Positions 25,100 to 34,887 of a stretch of 64,000 bases of DNA are shown here, in pieces. The stretch's first letter is position 1; each line of letters opens with the position of its first letter. The stretch spans positions 496,001 through 560,000 of the forward strand of contig NZ_SJKA01000006.1 in NCBI RefSeq assembly GCF_004331435.1. The letters are read 5' to 3'. Both the position numbers and the translations under genes were made by a program. The notes below the pieces were generated by a model. That model ran no database searches. It was not told where the DNA came from and saw only the letters and a list, made by a program, of their open reading frames with translations. The stretch is from Kribbella sindirgiensis. GTDB lineage: Bacteria > Actinomycetota > Actinomycetes > Propionibacteriales > Kribbellaceae.

Positions 25100-26419
25100 A
25101 TGCGGCCCAGTGCCCGCTATCGCCCCGTAGCCGGCGTCCTGGCCTGCGCCGCGATCCTCTTCGCTGCTGCCTGCGGCGGCGGTTCCACCCCCGAGTCCGG
25201 TGCCGCCGAAGCGGACGGGCCGAAGGTCGAGCTGACCATCGCCACCTTCAACGAGTTCGGGTACGCCGACCTGTACGCCGAGTACGAGGCCGCGCACCCG
25301 AACATCTCGATCGTGGAGCGGCACGCCAAGACTGTCGACGACCACGTCAAGAACCTGGACGCGAACCTCACCCGCGGCACCGGCCTGGCCGATATCGAGG
25401 CGATGGAGGTCAGCTGGATCTACAAGTACCTGGCCAAGGACGACAAGTTCGTCGACCTGCGCAAGTACGGCGCGGACGACCTGCGGGACCGCTGGCTGGA
25501 CTGGAAGGTGGCCGGCGCGACGACGCCGGACGGGAAGATCATCGGGTACGGCACCGACATCGGGCCGGAGGCGATCTGCTACCGGCGCGACCTGTTCGCC
25601 AAGGCCGGGCTGCCGACCGACCGGGCCAAGGTGGCGGAGTTGTTCCAGGACTGGCCGTCGTACTTCGCAGCCGGGCGGAAGTTCGTGCAGCGGGTCCCGG
25701 GCTCGGCCTGGTACGACTCCGCGGTGCTGACCTGGGAAGCCATGCGCAACCAGCTCATCCAGGCGTACTACTCGAACCAGGACCGCTTCCTCGGCGACGA
25801 GAACCCGCTGCTGAAGACCACCTGGAACCAGGTGGTCGCGGGCAGCAAGGACGGCTTGTCCGCGCGGCTGCCGGCCTGGAGCGACGCCTGGAACGCGGCG
25901 TTCCGCAGTGACAAGTTCGCGACGATCGCGTGCCCGGGCTGGCTGCTCGGCGTGATCCAGGACAACGCGGGCGCCTACGGCAAAGGCAAGTGGGACGTCG
26001 CCGACGTGTTCCCCGGCGGCGGTGGCAACTGGGGCGGGTCGTACCTGACCGTGCCGGTGCAGTCGCCGCATCCCGAGGAGGCCGCCAAGCTGGCCGCCTG
26101 GCTGACCGCGCCGGAGCAGCAGGTCAAGGTGTTCAAGAAGATCGGTTCGTTCCCGTCCACGCTCGACGCCTACAACGACCCGCAGGTGAAGTCGCAGGTG
26201 AACGCGTACTTCAACAACGCGCCGGTCGGGCAGATCTTCGTCAACCGGGCCCGCAACGTGATCCTCAAGCAGCACAAGGGTCCTCGCGACGGCGAGGTCA
26301 ACCAGATCTTCAGCGCCGCACTGTCCCGCGTCGACGACAGGAAGCAGCCCGCGGACGCCGCGTGGAAGCAGGCCGTCGCCCAGGCAGAGAAGGTCGCCGA
26401 CACCCGCGTCGGCAACTGA
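25100..26419 (+). CDS. Orphan sugar-binding lipoprotein (solute-binding family 1)
   Basis: This 439-residue extracellular substrate-binding protein has a lipoprotein signal ending FAAACGGG. The body (LTIATFNEFGYADLYAEYEA, YGTDIGPEAICYRRDLFAKAG) matches carbohydrate-binding proteins of the maltose/cellobiose type. Unusually, no permease or ATPase follows: the next gene is a LacI regulator, then an unrelated membrane protein. It may feed a remote permease pair, serve as a sensor, or be what remains after gene loss. An operator-like palindrome controls its promoter. Confidence 0.9.
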   Translation: MRPSARYRPVAGVLACAAILFAAACGGGSTPESGAAEADGPKVELTIATFNEFGYADLYAEYEAAHPNISIVERHAKTVDDHVKNLDANLTRGTGLADIEAMEVSWIYKYLAKDDKFVDLRKYGADDLRDRWLDWKVAGATTPDGKIIGYGTDIGPEAICYRRDLFAKAGLPTDRAKVAELFQDWPSYFAAGRKFVQRVPGSAWYDSAVLTWEAMRNQLIQAYYSNQDRFLGDENPLLKTTWNQVVAGSKDGLSARLPAWSDAWNAAFRSDKFATIACPGWLLGVIQDNAGAYGKGKWDVADVFPGGGGNWGGSYLTVPVQSPHPEEAAKLAAWLTAPEQQVKVFKKIGSFPSTLDAYNDPQVKSQVNAYFNNAPVGQIFVNRARNVILKQHKGPRDGEVNQIFSAALSRVDDRKQPADAAWKQAVAQAEKVADTRVGN

Positions 26420-26516
26420 AGCAACACACCCCTCCGCGTGGCCGACGACTCACGCGCGTTCGACCGGGGAGGTACTACGGTGTGAACGCGGGCCAATCGA
26501 GAACTGAGGAGGGCCG

Positions 26517-27536
26517 ATGAACGAGTCTGGTTCTCCGACGCTGGAGCAGGTCGCGGCGCTCGCCGGGGTGTCGCGGGCAACGGTCTCGCGGGTCGTGAAC
26601 GGGTCGCCGAAGGTGCTGCCGGACACGGTCGCCGCCGTCGAGCAGGCGATCCTGCAACTCGGCTACGTACCGAACCGGGCGGCCCGCGCGCTGGTGACCC
26701 GGCGCACCGACTCGATCGCGATCGTCGTACCGGAACCGGACAGCCGGGTGTTCTCCGACCCGTTCTTCGCCGGCATGCTGAGCGGTGTCAGCCGGACGCT
26801 CGCACCGACCTCGTCCCAGCTCGTGCTGCTGATCGAGCCGGCCCCGGAACCAACAGGGGCTGACGACCAGCGGCTCCTGCGGTACCTGCGCGGCGGGCAC
26901 GTCGACGGCGCGATCGTCATCAGCCACCACGGCCGCGACAACGTGCTGCAGGAGCTGGCGCAGCTGCCGTTGCCGATCGTGTTCAGCGCGCGGCCGCTCG
27001 GGGTCGACGTACCGGTGGCCAGTGTGGACGTGGACAACGTCGCCGGCGCCCGGACCGGCGTCGAGCACCTGTTGTCGATCGGCCGCCGTAAGATCGCCAC
27101 GGTCGCTGGGCCGCTCGACATGACCGCCGGCATCGACCGCCTGACCGGCTACCAGGAAGTGATGAAGGAAGCCGGACTGCCGGCGATGGTCGCGTACGGC
27201 GACTTCACCGCCGACGGTGGTGAGCAGGCGACGCTGCGGCTCCTGGACGAGCACCCGGACCTCGATGGCCTGTTCGTCGCGTCCGACCTGATGGCGACCG
27301 CGGCCCTCCGTGTCCTCTCGCAACACGACCGCCGCGTCCCCGCCGACGTCGCGGTGGTCGGCTTCGACGACTCGGTCCTGGCCACCACGACCACCCCCAA
27401 ACTCACCACGGTCCGCCAGCCGGTCGAACAACTGGGCGCCCGCCTGGCCGAGATCCTGCTGGCCAAGATCGCCGGCGCCGACCTGAGGTCCCCCGAGATC
27501 TACGACACCGAACTGATCATCCGCGACAGCGCCTGA
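26517..27536 (+). CDS. LacI-family transcriptional regulator
   Basis: The 339-residue product opens with the helix-turn-helix TLEQVAALAGVSRATVSRVV at residues 7-26, followed by a ligand-binding core ending in the typical TTPKLTTVRQPVEQLG segment. AGGAGG precedes the ATG. It lies 97 bp downstream of the orphan sugar-binding protein in the same direction, so it is the likely regulator of GAGAGCGCTCTC at 25060. It ends 3 bp from the convergent membrane-protein gene. Confidence 0.92.
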   Translation: MNESGSPTLEQVAALAGVSRATVSRVVNGSPKVLPDTVAAVEQAILQLGYVPNRAARALVTRRTDSIAIVVPEPDSRVFSDPFFAGMLSGVSRTLAPTSSQLVLLIEPAPEPTGADDQRLLRYLRGGHVDGAIVISHHGRDNVLQELAQLPLPIVFSARPLGVDVPVASVDVDNVAGARTGVEHLLSIGRRKIATVAGPLDMTAGIDRLTGYQEVMKEAGLPAMVAYGDFTADGGEQATLRLLDEHPDLDGLFVASDLMATAALRVLSQHDRRVPADVAVVGFDDSVLATTTTPKLTTVRQPVEQLGARLAEILLAKIAGADLRSPEIYDTELIIRDSA

Positions 27537-27539
27537 AGC

Positions 27540-28376
27540 TCACGGCGGGTCGTTCTCGAACTGGAACTGGACGCGGATGGAGCTGTCCAGCGGCAGTACG
27601 ACGGTGGTGTTCGACGCGGACCAGTTCGCCGGCACCAGGAACAGCCGGTTCTCACCGACCACTAGCAGCCGGAGACCGCGATACCGGTAGTTGAACGTCT
27701 GCCCCGCACCCGCCCGCAGCGCGGTCTCCTCGATACCGGGGGAGCGCAACGCGAGCTTCTCCTTGGTGTCGAGGATGACGACCGGGAAGCGGTTCGGGTG
27801 GCGCGCGTCGGACTTGGCCAGGCCGCGGCCGGTGTACTGCGCGGTGGTCGCCGCGGTCCAGAAGGCGCAGGTGACGGTGACCGCGGCCAGCAGAACGATC
27901 AGGACGCGTTGCGAGCCGCGGGCCGGGTCGGCCTTGCCGCGGAGATAGGTCAAGTAGGCAAGCACGGCGGCGGACAGACCGATCACGGCAGGTACGACGA
28001 GGGCGTAGTAAGCCGCCTGGCCGATGAGCGGATACGCGAGCAGGCACGCCACACCGATGAGCAGGATCACCACGGTGATGCGGGCGGCTCGGCGTACGGC
28101 GCCCGGCGTCGGGTGGATCGCCTTGTGGAGCAGGAGGGCGGCGACTGCGAGCAGCGTGAGCACGAGCAGCGGGACCGAGAGCGGTTGTGGACTGCGCATG
28201 ACGTAGTCCTGTGTGCTCAGCCCGATCGTGTCGACGTCGATTCCGAAGTACTCGTACTGCGAACGCGCCGACACGTACCCGAAGTAGAACAGCAGCGCGC
28301 TGACCAACGTCACCGGTGTGACGATGCCTGCCGCGAAACTGATCCACCGCTCGGCCTGCGACCGCTCGTCCGCCAT
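27540..28376 (-). CDS. Multi-spanning membrane protein of unknown function
   Basis: I do not recognise this 278-residue protein. It has about five hydrophobic segments: IVTPVTLVSALLFYFGYVSA, a stretch around LLVLTLLAVAALLLH, one around ITVVILLIGVACLLAYPL, LVVPAVIGLSAAVLAYL, and one around VLIVLLAAVTVTCAFWTA. A roughly 90-residue, probably extracytoplasmic, C-terminal domain follows (LDTKEKLALRSPG). It starts 3 bp after the stop of the upstream lipoprotein gene, so the two are probably cotranscribed and may work together. Confidence 0.72.
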   Translation of the reverse strand: MADERSQAERWISFAAGIVTPVTLVSALLFYFGYVSARSQYEYFGIDVDTIGLSTQDYVMRSPQPLSVPLLVLTLLAVAALLLHKAIHPTPGAVRRAARITVVILLIGVACLLAYPLIGQAAYYALVVPAVIGLSAAVLAYLTYLRGKADPARGSQRVLIVLLAAVTVTCAFWTAATTAQYTGRGLAKSDARHPNRFPVVILDTKEKLALRSPGIEETALRAGAGQTFNYRYRGLRLLVVGENRLFLVPANWSASNTTVVLPLDSSIRVQFQFENDPP

Positions 28377-28379
28377 CGT

Positions 28380-28958
28380 TCACCCACTCGACGGTGTCTC
28401 GAGCGGAGTTTCGGGTGGCAGCGCCGTGAGGGTGATCTGGCTGCCGCCTAAGGTCTCCAGGGTGTCGCACACCTCTTGGCTGTCGCAGGTCGCGGTGGCG
28501 GGGATGATCAGCGAGACCGTCCCTTCGCGGGCGATCTGCTGGAAGCCGACCCAGCACTGCGGTGTGTTCTGCGCGGTCCACTCCAGGCCGGCGCAGGTCT
28601 GGGCGTCGGACCGGCAGCCGGACGGGTCGACCTCGAAGACCCCGGTCGGGTCGAAGGACGGCGTACCGAGTCTGATCGTCACCCCGGCCGGGATCTCGCC
28701 GGCCAGCCAGCTGATCGGGTTGCAGTTCGACCCGTCCTCGGGGACACCGCCGACCGGCAGCGACGCGATCTCGATCGACGGCTTGGTCTGCTGCGACTGT
28801 GTCGGTTCGGCCTCGGTCGGCTCGGGGCTCGGCTCGCCGGTGGCCTCGACCGTGACGGTCGCGTCCGGCGGCGAGTTGTCGCCTGACGTGCCGGAACACC
28901 CCGCGACAGGCCCCGCGACAGTTAGTACAGCCGCAACCGCCATCGCCCAGACGCGCAT
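28380..28958 (-). CDS. Putative lipoprotein, function unknown
   Basis: This 192-residue exported protein has a signal ending PVAGCSG (lipobox, Cys near residue 21), then a Pro/Thr/Glu-rich linker (PSPEPTEAEPTQSQQ) and a small domain with several cysteines (CRSDAQTCAGLEW, ATCDSQEVCDTL) that could form disulfides outside the cell. The start at 28958 (MRVWAMAVAAVL) is chosen over a longer frame that overlaps the divergent patatin gene. It forms an operon-like pair with the membrane protein at 27540. Confidence 0.75.
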   Translation of the reverse strand: MRVWAMAVAAVLTVAGPVAGCSGTSGDNSPPDATVTVEATGEPSPEPTEAEPTQSQQTKPSIEIASLPVGGVPEDGSNCNPISWLAGEIPAGVTIRLGTPSFDPTGVFEVDPSGCRSDAQTCAGLEWTAQNTPQCWVGFQQIAREGTVSLIIPATATCDSQEVCDTLETLGGSQITLTALPPETPLETPSSG

Positions 28959-29073
28959 GACGACCACCCCCACCCCAAGGATGACCCTGCGTGCAGAACT
29001 CGACAACCTTTTGTTCACTCTCCGCTGCGACAACCACCACAACCGTGGTATCTCTGAGTGAAAGGGGGGCCGA

Positions 29074-31653
29074 ATGACCGACCACGAGATCCGGATCGCG
29101 CTGGTTCTGAACGGCGGTGTCAGTCTGGCGGTCTGGATGGGCGGCGTGACGCACGAGCTGGATCTGATCCGGCGCGCGTCCGGCGGCGACGGTGCTCCCG
29201 GTCCGCAGCCGTACGATGCCGTGCTCGCGGATCGCTGGCGGGAGCTGTGCCACCGTGGCGAGGAACGGCGCCGGGTGGTCGTCGACGTGATCGCGGGGAC
29301 GAGCGCCGGCGGTCTGAACGGTTCGCTGCTGGCCACCGCGATCGCGAACGGCTCGACCCTCGACCCGGACGGCGGCGGCAACGGTCCCTGGCTGCGGCAG
29401 AAGTGGATCGGGCTCGGGTCGCTCGACGTCGGCAAGCTGGTGCCGTCCGCGGGAGCCAAGTCGACCTCGGTGCTCGACGGCAAGTACTTCCTCCGACAGC
29501 TCGAGGACCTGCTCAAGGGCGTCGCCGATGCGGGCGAGAGCGCCGCCGAGGAACCGGTGACGTTGTTCGTGACCGCGTCCGGGCTGGGCGTGCAGCAGTT
29601 CGAGGCGAAGGACGCCGCGGGCCAGGCGTTCGTCGTACCGGATCATCGGTATCTGTACGGCTTCACGAGTGAGGACGCGCCGACGTACGACGGTGCGCGG
29701 CGGAAGTTCGGCGTCGAGGAGAAGAACGGGCTGAAGGACACCGACCTGCTCGCGCGGGCGGCTCGTGCGAGCGCGTCGTTCCCGGCCGCGTTCGGGCCGG
29801 TGCTGGAGACACCCGAGCTGGCCGCCCAGCCGCCGCGGATCCAGCCCGGCCCGGCCGAGTCCGGATCCTGGCTCGTCGACGGCGGCGTCCTCGACAACGC
29901 CCCGTTCGGTCCGGTGCTCGACGTCGTCGCCCGGCGTCCCGTCAACGGCAAGGCGACCCGCTACGTGCTGTACGTCGTACCCTCGGCCGGGATCGGGCAC
30001 GCGTCGACCGCGTTGCCCGGTGCGAAGGAGCCGAGCTGGCGGGTTGCGGCACTGTCCGCGGTGCAGTTCCCTCGGGAGGTGGACTTCCGCTCCGACGTCG
30101 AGCAGCTGGAGCGTCTGCTGCTCGAGGCGGACGCGTCCTGGTCCGACGCCCAGCGCCTCTTCGACCGTTGCCTGAAGCAACCAGAGGAGCGGGCGCGGCT
30201 GAAGGCAGCCGCCGAGGCGCTGCAGCCGGCGTACTCGCGGGGACGCGCGGCCGGCGGTGTCTGGGAAGCCGTGACGGTCGCGAGTCACGACCAGTCGACC
30301 GTGCTGGACGCGGCGACCGCTTTGTCGGAATCGGAGATCGACGAGATCCTCACCACCGAGCATCCGTGGGTCCCGGCCCCGGACGGCTCCACGGCGGCGC
30401 TCCGCGACGATGCCGAGGGCAACCCGAGTTGGTTGTGGGGGACCGGCGCTGCCGAGCGGATCGTCCGGCTGATCCTGCGCTCGCTGCGGAACCGGATCAA
30501 GGCGGCGCAGCCGGACGAGCGCGCCGACCTGGACAAGCGGCTGACCGCGGCGAGCGACTGCCTGATGAAGGTCCAGGCGGTCCGCGACGCACTCGAGGTC
30601 GAGCTGGCGGCCGCGAATCTCGACCTCCGCCCGGCCGGCGGCGCGGAAGCGGTCGCGGTCGGGCTGAACGACATCTTCGAGCAGCTCCAGATCCAGCGCG
30701 CGCTCGGCGACGCGTTCGCGACCCTGATTGCGGAGATCGGCTGGGAACTCGTGGACACCGCGCTCGAGGTCGAGATCGTGTCCCGCTGTACGTCGGCGCG
30801 CACGCCCCAGCAGCGCAGCGCCCCGTTTCAGTTCCTCCGCCTCGGGCCGGACATCCCACTCGCCGTCCTCGACGAGTTGCAGGAAGGGTCGATCGCCAAC
30901 CAGCTGAACGACCGCATCCTGTACGGCAGCCAGGTGGGCCACTTCGGCGCGTTCGGCGCGGCCGACTGGCGGCGGTGGGACTGGCTGATGGGCCGGCTGC
31001 ACTCCGTCGCGCATCTGGGTGCGATGCTCGGCGCGGACGCGGCCTGGATCCGCGAGACCCAACGCCAGGTGCTGCAGGCCGAGGGCTGGCAGCTGAACGA
31101 GGTCGCCGAGCGGATCGAGCGGCTCGCCCGGGACTTCCCCGTCGACGCCGGGATCGGCGCACTCGTGACGATGCGGGACGAACTGAACGCGTCACCCGAA
31201 GGCCGCGCGATCACCAAGGGGATCGCGGACCGGATGGTCGACGTCTCCGGTGGTCTCGGTCCGCAGGTCGGCAGCTGGGTGAAGGCGGCCGCGGGCCGCA
31301 AGCAACAGCCCGGTTCGTGGCTGCTGCGGACCGCGCGCTGGTTCACCGAACCGGCCCGGCAGACCGTGTGGGACCGGATGGTCCGCGGCGCCAAGCTCAG
31401 CCCCGCGCACCGGCCCGCCGTCTTCGAGCCATGGTTGCCTGCGGCAACAGCTGCGGCGGGCGTCGTACTGCTGGTGCTGTCCGTTGTCGTCGGCGCCGTC
31501 CGGATCCCGGCCGCCGTGCTCGCCGGCGCGGTCCTGACCCTCAGCGCGGTGCTCGGCGTCATCACCTGGTACGTACGCCGCGCCCGCCGCCGCATCCGCG
31601 CCTGGATCGAGAAACGGATGCCGGAGATCAGTCCAGGGTCACGAAATCGATGA
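29074..31653 (+). CDS. Patatin-like phospholipase with DUF3376 region
   Basis: This 859-residue protein opens with a patatin domain: oxyanion-type NGGVSLAVWMGG at residues 13-24, nucleophile elbow GTSAGGLNG near 75, and the catalytic Asp in WLVDGGVLDNAPF near 270. These form the Ser-Asp dyad of lipid acyl hydrolases. A long alpha-rich middle corresponds to DUF3376. Two hydrophobic segments near the C-terminus (ATAAAGVVLLVLSVVVGAV and AVLAGAVLTLSAVLGVI) anchor it in the membrane. AAGGGGGG precedes the ATG. It is divergent from the lipoprotein gene and overlaps the DUF3097 gene tail to tail. The physiological substrate is unknown. Confidence 0.9.
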   Translation: MTDHEIRIALVLNGGVSLAVWMGGVTHELDLIRRASGGDGAPGPQPYDAVLADRWRELCHRGEERRRVVVDVIAGTSAGGLNGSLLATAIANGSTLDPDGGGNGPWLRQKWIGLGSLDVGKLVPSAGAKSTSVLDGKYFLRQLEDLLKGVADAGESAAEEPVTLFVTASGLGVQQFEAKDAAGQAFVVPDHRYLYGFTSEDAPTYDGARRKFGVEEKNGLKDTDLLARAARASASFPAAFGPVLETPELAAQPPRIQPGPAESGSWLVDGGVLDNAPFGPVLDVVARRPVNGKATRYVLYVVPSAGIGHASTALPGAKEPSWRVAALSAVQFPREVDFRSDVEQLERLLLEADASWSDAQRLFDRCLKQPEERARLKAAAEALQPAYSRGRAAGGVWEAVTVASHDQSTVLDAATALSESEIDEILTTEHPWVPAPDGSTAALRDDAEGNPSWLWGTGAAERIVRLILRSLRNRIKAAQPDERADLDKRLTAASDCLMKVQAVRDALEVELAAANLDLRPAGGAEAVAVGLNDIFEQLQIQRALGDAFATLIAEIGWELVDTALEVEIVSRCTSARTPQQRSAPFQFLRLGPDIPLAVLDELQEGSIANQLNDRILYGSQVGHFGAFGAADWRRWDWLMGRLHSVAHLGAMLGADAAWIRETQRQVLQAEGWQLNEVAERIERLARDFPVDAGIGALVTMRDELNASPEGRAITKGIADRMVDVSGGLGPQVGSWVKAAAGRKQQPGSWLLRTARWFTEPARQTVWDRMVRGAKLSPAHRPAVFEPWLPAATAAAGVVLLVLSVVVGAVRIPAAVLAGAVLTLSAVLGVITWYVRRARRRIRAWIEKRMPEISPGSRNR

Positions 31654-32452
31654 GTTCCTCGACGCGGCCGAGGAGGGACGGGTCGAGGTCGGCGAAGCTG
31701 TTCACCTTGGACAGGATGTGTTTCCAGGCGGCGGCGACGTCGGCCTGATCGGTGGCCGGCCAGCCGAACGACTGCAGCACGCCCTTCTTCCAGTCCTGCC
31801 CGTGCGGGATCCGCGGCCACGCCTTGATGCCGACCGACGACGGCTTGACCGCTTCCCAGATGTCGATGAACGGGTGTCCGACCACGTGCACGTACCGGTT
31901 CGACACCTGCGCGGCGATCTTCGACTCCTTCGACCCCTCGACCAGGTGGTCGACGAGTACGCCGAGCCGCCGGCCGGGACCGGGCTGGAACCGGTTGACG
32001 ATCTGCACCAGGTCGTCGACGCCTTCGAGGTACTCGACCACGACGCCCTCGATCCGCAGGTCGTCGCCCCACACCTTCTCGACCAGCTCCGCGTCGTGCC
32101 GGCCCTCGACGTAGATCCGGCTGGCCCGCGCCACCTTCGCGCGGACGTTGTCGACGGCCACCGATCCGGAGGCGGTCCGGGTCTTCTTCGCCGGACCGGC
32201 CTTCTTCGGCGGCTTCAGGCTGACCGGTTTGCCGTCGATCCAGAACCCCGGACCGAGCGGGTACGTCCGGATCGTGCCGTGCCGGTCCTCCAGGTCGACG
32301 ACGCCGTGCTCCCAGCGCACGATCGCTCCGACGAACCCCGAACTCGGCTCCTCGACGACCATCCCCTTCGCGATCTCGACCTCGACGGTCCGCCCGTTCT
32401 TGGGCTTACGCCAGTCCCCACTGAGTACGTCGTTCCCATACCTGTCGGCCAC
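31628..32452 (-). CDS. DUF3097 family protein
   Basis: This 274-residue protein is conserved in actinobacteria as DUF3097. The middle contains YVEGRHDAELVEKVWGDDLR, which resembles the glutamate motif of a TOPRIM-like domain, and later LGVLVDHLVEGSKES, which could be the acidic partner motif. A nucleic-acid-related role is therefore conceivable but not shown. It lies 9 bp downstream of the NCS1 transporter gene on the same strand, though no functional link is known. Confidence 0.85.
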   Translation of the reverse strand: MADRYGNDVLSGDWRKPKNGRTVEVEIAKGMVVEEPSSGFVGAIVRWEHGVVDLEDRHGTIRTYPLGPGFWIDGKPVSLKPPKKAGPAKKTRTASGSVAVDNVRAKVARASRIYVEGRHDAELVEKVWGDDLRIEGVVVEYLEGVDDLVQIVNRFQPGPGRRLGVLVDHLVEGSKESKIAAQVSNRYVHVVGHPFIDIWEAVKPSSVGIKAWPRIPHGQDWKKGVLQSFGWPATDQADVAAAWKHILSKVNSFADLDPSLLGRVEELIDFVTLD

Positions 32453-32461
32453 GCGCCAACT

Positions 32462-33991
32462 CTAGTAAGTGGGAGCGGCATGCGTGGCCGTCGACTGGCG
32501 GCTCGGCGCGGTGAGTGTCAGAGCGAGGTACGCCACGAAGCCGACGACGAGACCGACGGCCCAGGAGTAGTCGTACAGCGGCTTGAGGAACGGGATCAGG
32601 CCGTCCGCGGGGAACGGGCCGGCGCCCGGGTTCGAGTACGCGCCGCCGACGGCGAGCAGTGAGCCGAGCAGCGTGGCGACGACACCGCGCCAGTTCCAGC
32701 CGGAGGCGTACCAGTAGCGGCCGCCGGGCCGGTAGAGGTCGGCGAGGTTCAGGTTCGTCCGGTCGATCACCCAGTAGCCCGCGATCAGGACGCCGGCCAC
32801 CGACGCGAGCAGACCGCCGTAGAACGACAGCCACACGAAGATGTAGATCGACGGGTCCGAGATCAGCCGCCAGGGCTGGATCACGATGCCGATCACGCCG
32901 GTCAGCAGACCCGCGGTCCGGAAGTTCAGCCACCGCGGCAGCGCGTTCGCGAAGTCGTACGACGGACTCACGACGTTGGCGGCGACGTTGCAGGACATCG
33001 TCGCGAGGATGGCCATCACCAGGCCGATCGTGACGATCACCGGGTTCTCGAACCGGCGGGTGAGCTCGACCGGGTCCCAGATCGCCGAGCCGTACAGCAC
33101 CACGGTGCCGGACGTGGTGATGATCGAGACCAGCGCGATGAACGACATCGTGGTGGGCAGGCCGATGATCTGGCCCCAGACCTGTTGCCGCTGGCCTTTC
33201 CCGAACCGGGTGAAGTCCGGCATGTTCAGCGACAGCGTGGCCCAGAACGCGATCATGCCCATCAGCGACGGCGCGAAGATCTTCCAGAAGTCGGCGTCCC
33301 AGCCGAGTTTCGACGGCTGCGACAGGATCGGCCCGAACCCGCCGGCCTTCACCAGGATCGCCACCATCAGCGCCACGAACGCGACCGTCACCAGCGGCGC
33401 CGCCCAGTTCTCGAACCGGCGCAGTCCTTCGATCCCGCGGAAGATCAGCACCATCTGCAGCAGCCAGAAGAAGCCGAAGCTGAGCCACAGCGTCCAGGGG
33501 TGCCCGCCGATCGCGGACGCCTCGACCCAGCCCTTGCCGAACAGCTCGCCGACGATCACGTAGATCGCCTGCCCGCCGATCCAGGTCTGGATCCCGAACC
33601 AGCCGCAGGCGATGAAGGCCCGCAGCAGCGCCGGGAAGTTCGCGCCGCGGACGCCGTAGAACGCCCGCGCGAAGACCGGGAACGGGATGCCGTATTTCGT
33701 TCCCGCGTGACTGTTCAGCAGCAGCGGAACCAGGACGATCAGGTTCCCGAGGGTGATCGTGAGGAACGCCTGCAGCCAGTTCATCCCGATCGCGACCAGG
33801 CCGGACGCGAGCAGGTAGCTGGGGATGTTGTGCGCCATCCCCATCCACAGCGCGGCGTAGTTGTACGTCGTCCAGGTGCGCTCGGGCAATCGGGTCGGGG
33901 CGAGCTCCGCGTTGGCGTACGCGCTGTCTGCCAGGACGGCGGGATCGGCGAGTTCTACTCGTCCATCGGGGTGAACAGTTTGCGTGGCCAT
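32462..33991 (-). CDS. NCS1-family nucleobase/allantoin:cation symporter
   Basis: This 509-residue transporter has about 12 helices. TYNYAALWMGMAHNIPSYLL near residue 40 and ACGWFGIQTWIGGQAIY near 130 are NCS1 signatures. The C-terminal GGRYWYASGWNWRGV resembles allantoin/uracil-type members, but the substrate cannot be fixed from sequence. Start 33991 (MATQTVHPDG) follows GGGTGG at the right distance. No purine-catabolic genes are adjacent. It is followed closely by DUF3097. Confidence 0.88.
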   Translation of the reverse strand: MATQTVHPDGRVELADPAVLADSAYANAELAPTRLPERTWTTYNYAALWMGMAHNIPSYLLASGLVAIGMNWLQAFLTITLGNLIVLVPLLLNSHAGTKYGIPFPVFARAFYGVRGANFPALLRAFIACGWFGIQTWIGGQAIYVIVGELFGKGWVEASAIGGHPWTLWLSFGFFWLLQMVLIFRGIEGLRRFENWAAPLVTVAFVALMVAILVKAGGFGPILSQPSKLGWDADFWKIFAPSLMGMIAFWATLSLNMPDFTRFGKGQRQQVWGQIIGLPTTMSFIALVSIITTSGTVVLYGSAIWDPVELTRRFENPVIVTIGLVMAILATMSCNVAANVVSPSYDFANALPRWLNFRTAGLLTGVIGIVIQPWRLISDPSIYIFVWLSFYGGLLASVAGVLIAGYWVIDRTNLNLADLYRPGGRYWYASGWNWRGVVATLLGSLLAVGGAYSNPGAGPFPADGLIPFLKPLYDYSWAVGLVVGFVAYLALTLTAPSRQSTATHAAPTY

Positions 33992-34093
33992 GTAGTTCCA
34001 CCCCATCCGGTCGGGCGATGTCCGTTCCGAACAAGTTGCGCGACGGGATGACTTCGTGTCAACGGACAACTACCGAAAGGGCAGGAAGTCGGG

Positions 34094-34864
34094 TCAGCTC
34101 GGGCCGAGGAGCGGGAGGCTGGGGCGTTGCGGGGTGCCGAGGGCTGCGTAGCCGCGGCGGATGGCGTCCTGGAGTTTGCCGACCGGCCACGGCCAGTCCT
34201 CGGTGTGCTCGAGTGCCTTGTCGAGCGGAGTGCCGGCGTGGTGCAGCGTCGAGATCGTGTTCGCGACCTTGCCCAGCTCGATCGCCTGGTCGGTGGCGAA
34301 CGCGACGTCGACCACGGCCCCGTGCCCCGGAACGATCTTCGCGTCCGCGGTCATCATGCCGATCGCGCTCTGCACCGTGTCCGGCCATTCGAGCGGGAAC
34401 GAGTCCTCGCCGTACGACGGCGGCGCCGACTCCTCGATCAGATCCCCGAGGAAGAACACGTTCACATCCGGTACGCCGACCACGGTGTCGCCGGAGGTGT
34501 GCCCGTTGCCGACGTACAGCAACTCGACGCGACGGTCGCCGAGGTCGATGACCTTCGCGACCGCGAACGTCGTACCGGCGAGCTTCTCCTCGGCGGCGGC
34601 GTTCTCGTGCAGGTAGACCGTCGCGTCGGTGAAGACGCTGTTGCCGGCCACGTGATCGAAGTGCGCGTGGGTGTTGACGACCCACTTCACCGGTGCGTCC
34701 GTCAGCTCGCGGATGTGTTCGCGGAGCTGCTCGGCCTCTTCGGTGGTGGCGCGCGTGTCGATCACCAGCGCGCCTTCGGCCCCGACGACGAGGCCGACGT
34801 TCAGGTCCCATTCGTCGTACCGGCGGACCCACGTGCGATCGCCGATCTCGGCCCAAGCGCTCAT
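34094..34864 (-). CDS. MBL-fold metallo-hydrolase
   Basis: This 256-residue metallo-beta-lactamase-fold hydrolase has the zinc-binding motif NTHAHFDHVAGN near residue 60. Later metal ligands are probably GNGHTSGD near 130, the Asp in FFLGDLIEES, and VPGHGAVVD near 185. Such proteins hydrolyse thioesters, lactones or beta-lactams; the substrate is unknown. The start at 34864 (MSAWAEIGDRT) is preferred because the longer frame runs over the EF-Tu-like gene. It lies 23 bp downstream of that gene. Confidence 0.88.
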   Translation of the reverse strand: MSAWAEIGDRTWVRRYDEWDLNVGLVVGAEGALVIDTRATTEEAEQLREHIRELTDAPVKWVVNTHAHFDHVAGNSVFTDATVYLHENAAAEEKLAGTTFAVAKVIDLGDRRVELLYVGNGHTSGDTVVGVPDVNVFFLGDLIEESAPPSYGEDSFPLEWPDTVQSAIGMMTADAKIVPGHGAVVDVAFATDQAIELGKVANTISTLHHAGTPLDKALEHTEDWPWPVGKLQDAIRRGYAALGTPQRPSLPLLGPS

Positions 34865-34887
34865 GATCCCGAGGTTACTTGCCTCGA

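Noticed and set aside
27652..31062. 1136-codon minus-strand open frame
   Set aside because: It covers the patatin gene and two leftward genes in a wrong frame. Its composition is typical of a high-GC antisense shadow.
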